Source of the DNA: an uncultured Elusimicrobia bacterium
GTDB taxonomy: Bacteria > Elusimicrobiota > Elusimicrobia > Elusimicrobiales > UBA9959
Length of the DNA: 40,765 nucleotides
Direction: 5' to 3'
Assembly: GCA_903917735.1 (NCBI GenBank)
Contig: CAIXBR010000011.1
Coordinates: 1 to 40,765, forward strand
Below are positions 1 through 8,457 of the stretch, in pieces. Numbering within the stretch: position 1 is the stretch's first letter; every line of letters starts with the position of its first letter. Under the pieces are notes generated by a model, which saw only the letters and a program-made list of their open reading frames with translations, did no database searches and had not been told where the DNA came from. The position numbers were made by a program, and so were the translations under genes.

Positions 1-177
1 AACCCCGATGGCCTGCGTAAGTGTCGAATCGTCTACGGCGGTGTCAGCTTCAAAAGCCAAGAGACCGAAACAGGGGAACCGGAGTCGGACTCTGAAGACT
101 TCCGAACCGCCGTATACCGAACGGTACGTACGGTGGTGTGGACGGCGGGTGAGCTAATCACCCGCCTCCTACCCGAT
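1..177 (+). mobile_element. Group II intron, 3' end (domains V and VI), cut by the window edge
   Basis: Positions 105-138 fold as a group II intron domain V. A 9-bp lower stem (106-114 with 129-137, one G-U pair) carries the CGC-type catalytic triad region. A two-base bulge (CG, 127-128) and a 4-bp upper stem (115-118 with 123-126) closed by GAAC complete the expected 34-nt shape. Domain VI follows as a 9-bp hairpin (144-152 with 158-166, loop GCTAA). The element ends in CCTACCCGAT (168-177), the usual AY-type 3' end of bacterial group II introns. The reverse transcriptase/maturase would lie upstream, outside the window. One plus-strand frame stays open through this region into the next gene, but it is structured intron RNA and I do not call it coding. 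The exact 3' splice site is inferred. Confidence 0.82.
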
Positions 178-201
178 TTATTCCATAAGCCGCTAAAATC
201 G

Positions 202-207
202 TATAAT
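202..207 (+). promoter_or_regulatory. Candidate -10 box for the outer-membrane protein gene
   Basis: A perfect TATAAT lies in an AT-rich patch just downstream of the intron 3' end and about 100 bases before the ATG at 310. No convincing -35 hexamer is visible at 16-18 bp. A transcript from here would have a leader of about 95 bases. It would free the gene from dependence on transcription through the intron. Confidence 0.4.
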
Positions 208-309
208 ATATACACGGTTTTCGCTGGTAAAACGCGGTTTGAAGGCAGGGTAGAGCTCAAAAGGGAAGAGGGTTTTTATCCCTCTCACCATTACGCAGAA
301 AAGGGGAAA

Positions 310-1164
310 ATGATGAAAAAACTGATGGTTTCTTTGACGATGCTCGCGGCGCTTTCCATGAACGCGGCGGCTTATTTCGACGGCGGCCTGAGCGGCACCA
401 CCGGCCCCGGCGGCTACCGCAGTACCAAACTGGACCTGGTGTACGGCACTGACACACTGGCTTTCGAACCTTCTCTGGCCAGCTATACCTCCGACTCGCT
501 GGACAAGACCTACCGCACTTACGAACTGCGCGTGGCCAAGGAAGCCGATAAATACACTGTCGGCGGCGAGGCCGGCATAACCCCCGAGGTCAACGGTTAC
601 TCCAACCAGTACGCCGGCGCGGACATCACCTTCTCCCTCACCCCCGGCGCTGGCGGCCATTCCCGCCTTGCCGGTCCCGGCGCGCGCTCCTATGCCAGCG
701 GCGGGCAGGGCGTTACCCGCATAGACGTGGGCGCTTCGCTCAAGGAAGTAATGCACAAGGACACTTCCGGCGCCTCGGACCTGAAGACGAACCAGACCCA
801 GGCCTCACTCTTTGCCGGCGTTAAGATACTTATGGCGAACCTGTCGGCGTCTTACACCGGCTACACCTATGGCACCGATAAGACCGCCCCGATGATCAAC
901 CCCGTCCCCGGTCTTAATTTTGCTTACGGCGCCACGCCCAAGTCCAGCGTGAACGCCCGCATAGACCTGCCCGGCTACCCGATGGTGACGCCGTTCGTGT
1001 CCTATACCGGCACCAAGTACAAGAACGCCCCGAACAGCTCCGCCTACCTGTTCGGCGCCTATGTGGACCTGAGCATGGTGACGGCAAATATCGGCTACCA
1101 GATCTTCGACAACGGTTCCGCCAAGGACAGCTTCATCTCCATCGGCGCCGGCGTGAAATTCTAA
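310..1164 (+). CDS. Secreted outer-membrane beta-barrel-like protein
   Basis: I do not recognise a named family. The 284-residue product starts with a clear signal peptide (MMKKLMVSL..., cleavage probably after AAA near residue 21). The rest alternates short polar and aromatic stretches rich in Gly, Tyr, Ser and Thr, as in porin-like barrels. The last residues, ISIGAGVKF, end in Phe, the C-terminal outer-membrane insertion signature. I chose ATG 310 (313 is an alternative) because AAGGGG sits just upstream and the signal peptide begins there. An upstream in-frame GTG at 133 lies inside the intron domain V and is rejected. The gene is monocistronic, with a promoter-like box before it and a terminator after it. 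Role as a porin or structural barrel is inference. Confidence 0.7.
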   Translation: MMKKLMVSLTMLAALSMNAAAYFDGGLSGTTGPGGYRSTKLDLVYGTDTLAFEPSLASYTSDSLDKTYRTYELRVAKEADKYTVGGEAGITPEVNGYSNQYAGADITFSLTPGAGGHSRLAGPGARSYASGGQGVTRIDVGASLKEVMHKDTSGASDLKTNQTQASLFAGVKILMANLSASYTGYTYGTDKTAPMINPVPGLNFAYGATPKSSVNARIDLPGYPMVTPFVSYTGTKYKNAPNSSAYLFGAYVDLSMVTANIGYQIFDNGSAKDSFISIGAGVKF

Positions 1165-1176
1165 AACGCGGTACAG

Positions 1177-1212
1177 GCGGGGGAGTCTTTAAGGCTTCCC
1201 CGCATGTTTTGT
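1177..1212 (+). terminator. Intrinsic terminator after the outer-membrane protein gene
   Basis: An 11-bp stem (1177-1187 with 1193-1203, two G-U pairs) with a TTTAA loop is followed by a T-rich tract (TGTTTTGTT). It lies 13 bp after the stop codon at 1164. The T-tract contains the ATG at 1204, which argues against that ATG being the dnaX start. Confidence 0.75.
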
Positions 1213-1227
1213 TCACGGATACATCTT

Positions 1228-2931
1228 ATGCCTTACGAAAATCTTGCCACTAAATACCGCCCCACTAATCTGGGCGAGGTGATGGGACAGGAAACCATCA
1301 AGACCACGCTGCAGAACGCCGTGAAGCTGGGCCGCATAGCCCATTCCTACGTGTTCTACGGCCCCCGCGGCTGCGGAAAGACCACCATAGCCAGGATCTT
1401 AGCCAGCACGCTGAACTGCCATCATCCCAAGGACGGGGCACCCTGCGGCAAATGCCCGTCCTGCGTGGAGATAGCCGAATCCAAATCCCTGGACGTTATA
1501 GAGATAGACGCGGCCTCCAACACCGGGGTGGACAAGGTGCGCAGCGTCATTATAGAGCAGGTCAGCTTTGCGCCTTCGCGCGACAAATACAAGGTTTATA
1601 TCCTGGACGAAGTCCATATGCTCTCCACCGGCGCCTTCAACGCGCTGCTCAAAACCGTGGAAGAGCCGCCGGCGCACGTGGTCTTCATCATGGCCACCAC
1701 AGAGCAGAACAAGGTGCCCGCCACCATCCTTTCCCGTTCCCAGTGCTTCCGCTTCCGCCCCATTTCCGAGGCGGACATCATGGCCAGGCTTAAAGAGATA
1801 ACAACGGCTGAAAAGATAAAGACGGAGCCCGAAGCCCTAAAGCTGATAGCCCGCTCCGCCGGCGGCGCCATGCGCGACGCTATAACCCTGCTGGACCGCG
1901 CGGCCTCTTTCGGCCGCGGGGAAGTTAACGCCGGGGTTATAAACGAATTGCTCGGCCACCCGGGCGCCGAGGTGGTAAACTCCATGGCGCTGGCGCTGGT
2001 CAACCGCGACGCGGCCTCCCTGCACACGGCTTTCGACCGCCTGAACGCCGAAGGTCACGACCCGCTGGCGGCTATGCGGGACCTGCGCAATAATTTCGCG
2101 GAAGCCTTCCTTGCCGCGCAGGGTTTCGGCGAAGGCGAGCCCGTAAAAAACCTGCCTAAAGAAACACAGCCCGGCACGCTGGCCCGCCTTTCGCGCAAGC
2201 TGAACGTGATAATAGAGGAAGTCAAGTTCTCGGATTCCCTCGCGCTGGCCTCCGAAGTGGCGCTTTTCACCCTTATAGAGACGCCGCAGGACCTGGAAGG
2301 CCTGGTCAGGAAGCTGGAAGGGCTTGAGGCCCGCCTGGCCTCCGGCGCTGCGCCTTCCCTGCCGCCCGCAGCGGAGCAAAAAAAAAATGAAAATTTAGCC
2401 CGGACGCAGGCCGCGCAGAAGTCCGGCCCCGCTCCTGCGCCGGCCAGCCCTGCCGCGCCCGCGGTTTCCCCGGCGGCCGTGCCGGCCGACGCCTGGAAAA
2501 AACTGCTGGGACAGGTCTCGGCTAAAAAACCCGCCCTTTACAACATCATGCTGTCGGTCAAGATAGTTTTCGCCGAAGACGCCCGCTGGCGTCTTATCAG
2601 CGCCAACAAGTTCGAGACCACCATGGTGGAGAAGGCCAAGTCCGAACTGGAAGATATGCTGGAACGCCTGGCCGGCCGCAGGATAACCCTGCAGCCCGAG
2701 TATTCAGCGTCCGCCCCCGCCGCCACGCAGGAGATAACTCCCGAGGACGGCGCCGATAGCGGCGACGAGGCCGTGACTGACGACTCGCTTGAGGCCGATG
2801 CCGCGCATGAGCCCGCCCCGCCCGCTAAAGACAATTCCCCCAGGCAGGTATCCGTGGAAACGGAGCCCGAACTTAAGCACCTGGCTAAAGTATTCCACGG
2901 CCGGATAACGCGCATAAACAAGGTGAAATGA
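1228..2931 (+). CDS. dnaX: DNA polymerase III subunits gamma/tau (clamp loader ATPase)
   Basis: This is the clamp-loader motor of the replisome. It hydrolyses ATP to load the beta clamp and, through its tail, links polymerase and helicase. The 567-residue product has a Walker A motif GPRGCGKT at residues 45-52 and the DnaX zinc module with Cys64, Cys73, Cys76 and Cys79. Walker B/DEVHMLS begins at residue 127, and the sensor-1 and SRC-type arginine region follows (ATTEQNKVPATILSRSQC). Residues beyond about 370 are Ala/Pro-rich linker and a tau-like C-terminal domain. ATG 1228 gives the family's usual N-terminus (MPYENLATKYRP). An in-frame ATG at 1204 would add eight residues but lies in the preceding terminator. 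The stop overlaps the start of recR (ATGA), so the two are translationally coupled. Confidence 0.96.
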   Translation: MPYENLATKYRPTNLGEVMGQETIKTTLQNAVKLGRIAHSYVFYGPRGCGKTTIARILASTLNCHHPKDGAPCGKCPSCVEIAESKSLDVIEIDAASNTGVDKVRSVIIEQVSFAPSRDKYKVYILDEVHMLSTGAFNALLKTVEEPPAHVVFIMATTEQNKVPATILSRSQCFRFRPISEADIMARLKEITTAEKIKTEPEALKLIARSAGGAMRDAITLLDRAASFGRGEVNAGVINELLGHPGAEVVNSMALALVNRDAASLHTAFDRLNAEGHDPLAAMRDLRNNFAEAFLAAQGFGEGEPVKNLPKETQPGTLARLSRKLNVIIEEVKFSDSLALASEVALFTLIETPQDLEGLVRKLEGLEARLASGAAPSLPPAAEQKKNENLARTQAAQKSGPAPAPASPAAPAVSPAAVPADAWKKLLGQVSAKKPALYNIMLSVKIVFAEDARWRLISANKFETTMVEKAKSELEDMLERLAGRRITLQPEYSASAPAATQEITPEDGADSGDEAVTDDSLEADAAHEPAPPAKDNSPRQVSVETEPELKHLAKVFHGRITRINKVK

Positions 2932-3521
2932 AAGCTTTAGAAAAGATCATAGGCGTCTTCCGCAGGTTTCCGGGCGTCGGCCCCAAGCAGGCCGAGCGCT
3001 TCGCCCTTTACGTGGTGCGCGCCTCCGGACCGGAAATAGAGAACCTGGTGGAGGCCCTGCGCGAGGTGAAGACTTCGGTGAAGTACTGCTCCGAGTGCTT
3101 CAACTACGCCGAGGGGGAACTGTGTCCGGTCTGCGCCGACAGCTCGCGCGACCGCTCCCTTATCTGCGTGGTGGAGCGCCCGCAGGACCTGGCCGCCATA
3201 GAGAAGGCCAAAAGTTTTTCCGGGGTCTACCACGTGCTGCACGGCGCCGTCTCCCCGGCCGCCGGCGTCATGCCGGAACACATCAAGCTGAAAGAACTGG
3301 TGGACCGGGTGAAGGCCTCCGACGGTGGGACGAAAGAGATTATCATCGCCACCAATCCCGACGCCGACGGTGAAGCCACGGCCATGTACCTGATCCGCCT
3401 GCTCAAGCCTTACGTGGGCAGGATCACCCGCATCGCCTACGGCGTACCGCTGGGCGGCGACATAGACTACATGGACGAGGTCACCCTCGGCTACGCGCTC
3501 AAAGGCCGCACAAAAATTTAG
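2928..3521 (+). CDS. recR: Recombination mediator protein RecR
   Basis: RecR works with RecF/RecO to load RecA onto SSB-coated gapped DNA. The 197-residue length is typical. An N-terminal helix-hairpin-helix (FRRFPGVGPKQAERFALYV) precedes a C4 zinc finger (Cys54, Cys57, Cys66, Cys69). A TOPRIM domain then starts at ICVVERPQDL and includes ATNPDADGEATAMYL. The C-terminal segment has the usual RIAYGVPLGGDIDYMDEVTL Walker-B-like motif. It overlaps dnaX by four bases. In many bacteria ybaB sits between dnaX and recR, but here it is absent. Confidence 0.96.
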   Translation: MKALEKIIGVFRRFPGVGPKQAERFALYVVRASGPEIENLVEALREVKTSVKYCSECFNYAEGELCPVCADSSRDRSLICVVERPQDLAAIEKAKSFSGVYHVLHGAVSPAAGVMPEHIKLKELVDRVKASDGGTKEIIIATNPDADGEATAMYLIRLLKPYVGRITRIAYGVPLGGDIDYMDEVTLGYALKGRTKI

Positions 3522-3615
3522 CTGTTCCCGCTGTAAGCCGTTTTCGCCTCACTGTAACTCACCAACATTCAACGCCGTAAAGCTTCATGCTTGCACTTTA
3601 GGACGCCGAGGCGCT

Positions 3616-5574
3616 ATGCTGCTTTCTTATTACCGCAGGCCGCTTTTTCTGCTGCTGTTGATCTATACGGCCGGCATCTTTGTTTTTCGCGGCCGGCTGC
3701 TCAGATCCACGGAAGGCCTGCCTTTCGCCCTGCCCCTCCCCGGCGCACTTATTGAAGGCAGGGTGGCGGAGTATCCGATAGCCGTACGCGGCGGCTGGCG
3801 CTTCACCCTTGAGATGAAGAAGCTTTATAACCAGCCGTTCAGCGGCGGCTTAATGGTGTATGCCGGTTCACTGGAAGGGGTATCCTACGGCGATACGGTC
3901 TCTTTCCTGGGCGACCTGGAGGCCCCCCGGGGCGCCGAGGTTCCCGGCAGCCTGGACTGGGCGGACTACCTGGCCAAGCGCGGCATAACGGCGCAGGCCC
4001 GCGCGTATAGCCTTGAAACAATAAAGCCGGCCGGGCTGTTCATAAGGCTGGCCAGGAGATTCAGGGAGGCCTCGCTGAAAACTTTTGAATCAGCCCTGCC
4101 GCCCGAGCCGGCCGCGGTGTTCGGCGGCATAGTCCTGGGAGAAAAACGCAGTGTGCCTCCAGACCTTAAGACGGCCTTCCAGGATTCCGGCGCAATGCAC
4201 CTGCTGGTGGCGTCCGGCTCTAACGTCGGCTTTGTGGTGGCGGTGGTCTATTTTCTCTGCGCGCGCTTCGGGCTGCGCCGCAGGCACGCGGGCCTGGCCG
4301 CGCTGCTGCTGTCCGGATTTTACGTGATGGCGGCCGGTTTCGATACCCCGCTGGTGCGCGCCTATTGCATGTTCGCGGCCGGGCTGGGGGCCTATCTGCT
4401 GAAGAGGGAGGCCGGCGCCTTCCACGCCCTGACGGTGGCGGCGCTGCTTGTGCTGTTATTCGCCCCCAGAGCCATTTTTGACGCGGGGTTCCAGATGTCT
4501 TTCCTGGCGGCTTACGGCCTTACCGTCGGCATGACCGTGTGGCGGCCGTACCTGCGGGTGGCCGGGCTTGCCGGCAAGGCGCTTGACCTGCTTACGGTCA
4601 GTTTCTTCGCCCAGCTTTTGCTCTACCCGATACTGGCCGTATATTTTCACAAGATCTCGCTGGTCTCGCTGCTCTCCAACATGGTGCTGGTCCCGGCTTC
4701 GGCGGTGGCCATGGGGCTGGGCTTCCTGCTGACTGCGTTGGCCAGGGCCGGTTTTATCTTTAACTGGGTGGCCGCGGTGTCGGGCGGCTTCATGGGGTTC
4801 TTTATAGGCACGGTAAGGTTCTTCGCCGCGCTGCCGTTCTCGTCGGTGCGCGTGGCCGAGCCTTCCGCCTGGTTCACGGCCGGGTTCTTCATACTGGCGC
4901 TCGTCTTGCTGCACGCCCCGCTGCTGGGTTTCAGGCGGCCCAGGCTTTACCTGTCAGCGCTTGCGGGGCTTGCTGTCATGGGCGTCGGGCCTCTGACCCG
5001 CGTGCAGGCCTTGCCCGGGGCCCGGCGGGAATACAAGGCGGTCCTTTTCGGTGATTCCAACACGCACAGCGCGCTGGTTTCGGAACCTTCCGGCGCCTTG
5101 TACCTGGTAAATCCCGGCGTGAATGGGAAGAAGCTGGCTGCCGCAGTATTCAGCAGCGGGGCGCGCACACTGGAGGCCGTCATGCTCACCTCGGCGGCGG
5201 AGAAGAATTTCAGCGGCCTGGCCGAACTGGCCGGGCTGGTAAAGATAAAGGACGTCCTTGTCCCCTATGGCCCGCAGCCGCAGGCGCTGAAGCGGCTGCT
5301 CTCCGGCCTCGCGCAGGGCGGGACCCGGGTAAGCCAGCTATGGCCCGGCGAGACGCCGGCGGCGGGGCTGAACCTCGTCTGCCGCTGGGACAGCTATTCG
5401 CCGGGCTACTCAGGCCCGGCGGACGTGTATGGCTGGGAAATAGGGCCCTTGGAAGTGCGGAGGGATGGGGAATACGCGGGGCGGCTTTGCCCCGGCTGCG
5501 CCGGTACCGCTTCTGTCGCGGCGCAGAAAGGAAAGACCGTTGAGCTGGCGTTCGAGGTTATGCGGCCGGACTGA
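3616..5574 (+). CDS. comEC: ComEC/Rec2-family DNA uptake channel with degenerate C-terminal domain
   Basis: ComEC forms the inner-membrane channel for single-stranded DNA in natural transformation. The 652-residue product starts with hydrophobic segments, then an OB-like soluble region (about residues 45-140). The competence domain follows, with the hallmark GGIVLGEKRSVPPDL near residue 169 and HLLVASGSNVGFV near 194, and many membrane helices up to about residue 455. The C-terminal part (about 470-652) looks like the metallo-beta-lactamase-type domain found in long ComEC proteins. However, where the HxHxDH metal motif would be expected, near residue 523, it reads TSAAEKNFSG, so metal binding is probably lost. 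The type IV pilus genes at 14538-18675 would fit a DNA uptake pathway, but this is inference. Confidence 0.9.
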   Translation: MLLSYYRRPLFLLLLIYTAGIFVFRGRLLRSTEGLPFALPLPGALIEGRVAEYPIAVRGGWRFTLEMKKLYNQPFSGGLMVYAGSLEGVSYGDTVSFLGDLEAPRGAEVPGSLDWADYLAKRGITAQARAYSLETIKPAGLFIRLARRFREASLKTFESALPPEPAAVFGGIVLGEKRSVPPDLKTAFQDSGAMHLLVASGSNVGFVVAVVYFLCARFGLRRRHAGLAALLLSGFYVMAAGFDTPLVRAYCMFAAGLGAYLLKREAGAFHALTVAALLVLLFAPRAIFDAGFQMSFLAAYGLTVGMTVWRPYLRVAGLAGKALDLLTVSFFAQLLLYPILAVYFHKISLVSLLSNMVLVPASAVAMGLGFLLTALARAGFIFNWVAAVSGGFMGFFIGTVRFFAALPFSSVRVAEPSAWFTAGFFILALVLLHAPLLGFRRPRLYLSALAGLAVMGVGPLTRVQALPGARREYKAVLFGDSNTHSALVSEPSGALYLVNPGVNGKKLAAAVFSSGARTLEAVMLTSAAEKNFSGLAELAGLVKIKDVLVPYGPQPQALKRLLSGLAQGGTRVSQLWPGETPAAGLNLVCRWDSYSPGYSGPADVYGWEIGPLEVRRDGEYAGRLCPGCAGTASVAAQKGKTVELAFEVMRPD

Positions 5575-5839
5575 GAACGAGGTTCTCTCCCTGGCCCGTA
5601 ACGGTGGTGGAGAGGGACAGCTTGAACGGCTGGCTTATAGCCAGGAGCGGTGGCTCTTCCGGTGATTCGAGAGCGGCTATGTTGTTCTGCTCGGTGAATT
5701 CCGGCGGCAGCACACCCAGTTTTATGTCGTCCGGGTTTATAACGGGGAAGTAATAATGTTTCGTAAATTCGGCTATCAGACGCGCTACCCTGGAATTGGT
5801 GATCCCAAGGATGCCGGCCAGCTTATAGATGTTTCCCGG
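5558..5839 (-). pseudogene. GspE/PilB N-terminal-domain-like fragment, no start codon
   Basis: An open minus-strand frame of 93 codons ends at TAA (5558-5560). It has protein-like composition: LAGILGITNSRVARLIAEF, then a segment reading LGVLPPEFTEQNNIAAL, then LLAISQPFKL. This matches the layout of the GspE/MshE N-terminal domain (winged-helix region, IPxxfaxxxxI, then lxVAxxdPfn), as also seen in pilB at 14538. No ATG, GTG or TTG lies in frame at its beginning, and stops (TAG, TAA) sit just upstream. It is therefore most likely a truncated remnant, or it needs a frameshift to be read. It overlaps the last 17 bases of comEC on the opposite strand. It fills most of the 341-base gap between comEC and glnS. 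Confidence 0.55.
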
Positions 5840-5903
5840 CTAAAGGGATTATATATAAATTCCCTAAGAGGCGGGGACCAAGTCAAGCGTATATGAATTG
5901 TGT

Positions 5904-5915
5904 TATAATTTTTTT
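5904..5915 (+). promoter_or_regulatory. -10 box placed for leaderless transcription of glnS
   Basis: A perfect TATAAT at 5904-5909 is separated from the ATG at 5916 by six T residues. A -10 box usually fires 6-8 bases downstream, so transcription would start at or next to the ATG. No Shine-Dalgarno sequence is present. The -35 region (around 5881-5886) is not consensus. Confidence 0.55.
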
Positions 5916-7607
5916 ATGGAAACCACTCCCAAGACTAATTTCATCCGCGAGATAATTGATGCTGACCTGGCCTCCGGCAAATTCGAAGGCCGCGTGCATA
6001 CGCGCTTCCCGCCGGAGCCCAACGGCTACCTGCACATAGGCCACGCCAAGAGCATCTGCCTTAACGCCGGCCTGGCCCGCGATTACAAGGGCAAGTTCAA
6101 CCTGCGCTTCGACGATACCAACCCGGCCAAGGAAGAGCAGGAATACGTGGATTCCATCGTGGAGGACGTGAGGTGGCTGGGCGGGGATTTCGAAGACCGC
6201 CTGCTTTTCGCTTCCGACTATTTCCAAGCTATGTACGACTGGGCCATGCAGCTGGTGAAGGCCGGCAAAGCCTATGTCTGCGACCTGAGCGCCGAAGAGA
6301 TGCGCGCCTACCGCGGCTCGCCCATGGAGCCGGGTAAGGACAGCCCTTTCCGCAACCGCTCCATAGAGGAGAACGCGGACCTTTTCGAGCGGATGAAGAA
6401 CGGTGAGTTCCCGGACGGCTCGCGGACGCTGCGCGCGAAGATAGACATGGCGCACCCCAACATCAACCTGCGGGACCCGGCCATGTACCGCATCCTGCAC
6501 TCCGAGCATCACCGCCAGGGCAGCAAGTGGTGCGTCTACCCCATGTACGACTGGGCGCACGGCCTGGAAGACTCCATAGAGAAGATCACCCATTCCATCT
6601 GCACGGTGGAGTTTGAGAACCACCGGCCCCTCTACGACTGGTTCCTGGATTCGCTGGGCGTCTACCACCCGCAGCAGATAGAGTTCGCCCGCCTGAACCT
6701 GAGCAATACAGTGCTGAGCAAGCGAAAGCTGCTGGAACTAGTGAAAGACGGCCATGTGGACGGCTGGGACGACCCGCGCATGCCCACCATCTCCGGCTTC
6801 CGCCGCCGCGGCTATACCTCCACCTCCATCCGCGCTTTCTGCGACGAGATAGGCGTGGCCAAATTTAACAGCATAATCGACATCTGGGTGCTGGAGAACG
6901 CCATCCGCAACGAGCTGAACGCCGCCGCGCCGCGCGTGATGGCCGTGCTGAAGCCGCTCAAGATCGTGCTGGATAACTACCCGGCCGAGCAGACGGAGGA
7001 GATGGACGCGGTGAACAACCCCGGAGATCCCGCCGCGGGCACCCGCAAGGTGTCGTTTTCCCGCGAGCTCTACATCGAGGCTGACGATTTCAAGGAAGTC
7101 CCGCCCAAGAAGTTCTTCCGCATGACGCCCGGTGTTGAAGTGCGCCTGCGCGCCGCCTACATCGTCAAGTGCGAGAGCGTGGTGAAGGACGCGGCAGGCA
7201 ACGTTACCGAGGTGCACTGCTCCTACGATCCCGCCACCCGCGGCGGCGATGCCCCCGACGGCCGCAAGATAAAGGGCACCATTCATTGGGTTTCCGCCCG
7301 GCACGCCGTCCCGGCCAAAGTGCGGCTTTATGACGCGCTGTTCACCAAGCGCAACCCCGATGACCTGGAGGAAGGGCATGATTTCAAAGAGAACATGAAC
7401 CCGGGCTCTCTCGAGATCATAGAGCGGGCTTACCTGGAACCTTCTCTCGCCAAGGCGGAACCCGGAGAGCGCTTCCAGTTCGAGCGGCTCGGCTACTTCT
7501 TTGTAGATCCCAAGGACTCCAAACCCGGCGCACCGGTGTTCAACCGCACGGTTACGCTGAAGGATACCTGGGCCAAGATAGAGCAGAAAGCCCCGGCGGC
7601 GAAGTAA
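5916..7607 (+). CDS. glnS: Glutaminyl-tRNA synthetase
   Basis: This enzyme charges tRNA-Gln with glutamine using ATP. The 563-residue class I synthetase has the HIGH motif as HIGH at residues 40-43 within [14 protein letters not shown]. The second signature is VLSKRKL near residues 266-272. The catalytic core shows the GlnRS-type [10 protein letters not shown]. The C-terminal half matches the two-part anticodon-binding beta-barrel region ([23 protein letters not shown]). ATG 5916 is preferred over an upstream in-frame TTG because the family N-terminus begins here. Its stop is one base before the start of nadK, so the two are probably co-transcribed. A dedicated GlnRS together with GluRS (gltX, 10338) suggests direct charging and not the transamidation route. 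Confidence 0.96.
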   Translation: METTPKTNFIREIIDADLASGKFEGRVHTRFPPEPNGYLHIGHAKSICLNAGLARDYKGKFNLRFDDTNPAKEEQEYVDSIVEDVRWLGGDFEDRLLFASDYFQAMYDWAMQLVKAGKAYVCDLSAEEMRAYRGSPMEPGKDSPFRNRSIEENADLFERMKNGEFPDGSRTLRAKIDMAHPNINLRDPAMYRILHSEHHRQGSKWCVYPMYDWAHGLEDSIEKITHSICTVEFENHRPLYDWFLDSLGVYHPQQIEFARLNLSNTVLSKRKLLELVKDGHVDGWDDPRMPTISGFRRRGYTSTSIRAFCDEIGVAKFNSIIDIWVLENAIRNELNAAAPRVMAVLKPLKIVLDNYPAEQTEEMDAVNNPGDPAAGTRKVSFSRELYIEADDFKEVPPKKFFRMTPGVEVRLRAAYIVKCESVVKDAAGNVTEVHCSYDPATRGGDAPDGRKIKGTIHWVSARHAVPAKVRLYDALFTKRNPDDLEEGHDFKENMNPGSLEIIERAYLEPSLAKAEPGERFQFERLGYFFVDPKDSKPGAPVFNRTVTLKDTWAKIEQKAPAAK

Positions 7608-7608
7608 G

Positions 7609-8451
7609 ATGAAACGAATAAAAAGCGTAGTTCTTTTTTATAATTCCAAAAGGCGCAAAGCCTTGGTTTGCGCCGCCGGCATAGAGCGCAGGCTCAGGGC
7701 GGCTGGCGCCAAGGTCTTTAAGATCTGCGTCAATGACGCCTACTGCGACTTCCGGGCGGCGGACGCCGCCGTGGCCGTGGGCGGCGACGGCACCGTGCTG
7801 TACGCCGCGCGCCACGTGATAAGCCGCGGCATCCCGGTGCTGGGCATAAACGCCGGCGGCCTCGGCTTCCTGAGCGGTATGGAGCAGAAAGAATTCGTGA
7901 AAAGTCTGGACTCCTTCCTGCGCGGGGATTTTAAGAAATTCCGCCGCAGCCTGCTTTCCGTAAGCGTCACGCGCGGCAATAAGACGATGTTCGGCCCGCT
8001 GCCGGCCCTGAACGACTGCGTGATACGCAGCCAGGAGTCCCGTGCCTTCACGCTGCGCGCTTCTTTCGGGAGCCAGTTCCTTTCCGAATATTTCGGGGAC
8101 GGCCTCATAGTTTCAACGCCCAGCGGCTCCACGGCTTACAGCCTGGCCGCCTCCGGCCCCATAGTAATGCCGGACCTTGAAGTTTTCCTGCTCTCGCCCA
8201 TCTGCCCGCATACACTGACGCACCGCCCCATAGTCCTTTCGGCGGCGGAACAGCTTAATGTGGCGGTGCAGGGCGGTCACTCCGGCCCGCAGCTGGTGAC
8301 CCTTTCAATAGACGGCCAGGAAAACTTCCGCCTGGAGCCGGGCGATACCGTCGTTATAGGCCGGCACGCTAAAAGTTTTCAGATGCTGGCCCCGCAGGGC
8401 TTTTCGTACTTCGACATACTCCGGCGCAAGCTCAGTTGGGGTGAAAGATAG
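7609..8451 (+). CDS. nadK: NAD kinase
   Basis: NadK phosphorylates NAD to NADP using ATP or polyphosphate and sets the cellular NADP(H) pool. The 280-residue product has the diacylglycerol-kinase-like GGDGT motif at residues 58-62, followed by GINAGGLGFL. The NAD-binding ALND segment (PALNDCVIR) and the conserved GDGLIVSTPSGSTAYSLAASGPI block (written here in part) are present. The C-terminal SIDGQ motif is also in place. The gene starts one base after glnS, so translation is likely coupled. Downstream is a long inverted-repeat element before recN. Confidence 0.95.
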   Translation: MKRIKSVVLFYNSKRRKALVCAAGIERRLRAAGAKVFKICVNDAYCDFRAADAAVAVGGDGTVLYAARHVISRGIPVLGINAGGLGFLSGMEQKEFVKSLDSFLRGDFKKFRRSLLSVSVTRGNKTMFGPLPALNDCVIRSQESRAFTLRASFGSQFLSEYFGDGLIVSTPSGSTAYSLAASGPIVMPDLEVFLLSPICPHTLTHRPIVLSAAEQLNVAVQGGHSGPQLVTLSIDGQENFRLEPGDTVVIGRHAKSFQMLAPQGFSYFDILRRKLSWGER

Positions 8452-8457
8452 GGACTT

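Noticed and set aside
133..309. N-terminal extension of the outer-membrane protein to a GTG at 133
   Set aside because: This stretch contains intron domains V and VI, and a good signal peptide with a ribosome-binding site begins at 310.
1204..1227. dnaX start at ATG 1204
   Set aside because: The ATG lies in the T-tract of the preceding terminator, and the family N-terminus begins at 1228.
3522..3615. Possible tRNA or terminator between recR and comEC
   Set aside because: Short complementary pieces (AAGC/GCTT, TAAAG/CTTTA) do not form a cloverleaf or a stem with a T-tract.
5883..6668. 261-codon minus-strand frame opposite glnS
   Set aside because: It mirrors glnS, has no family-like motifs and reflects third-position GC bias on the opposite strand.
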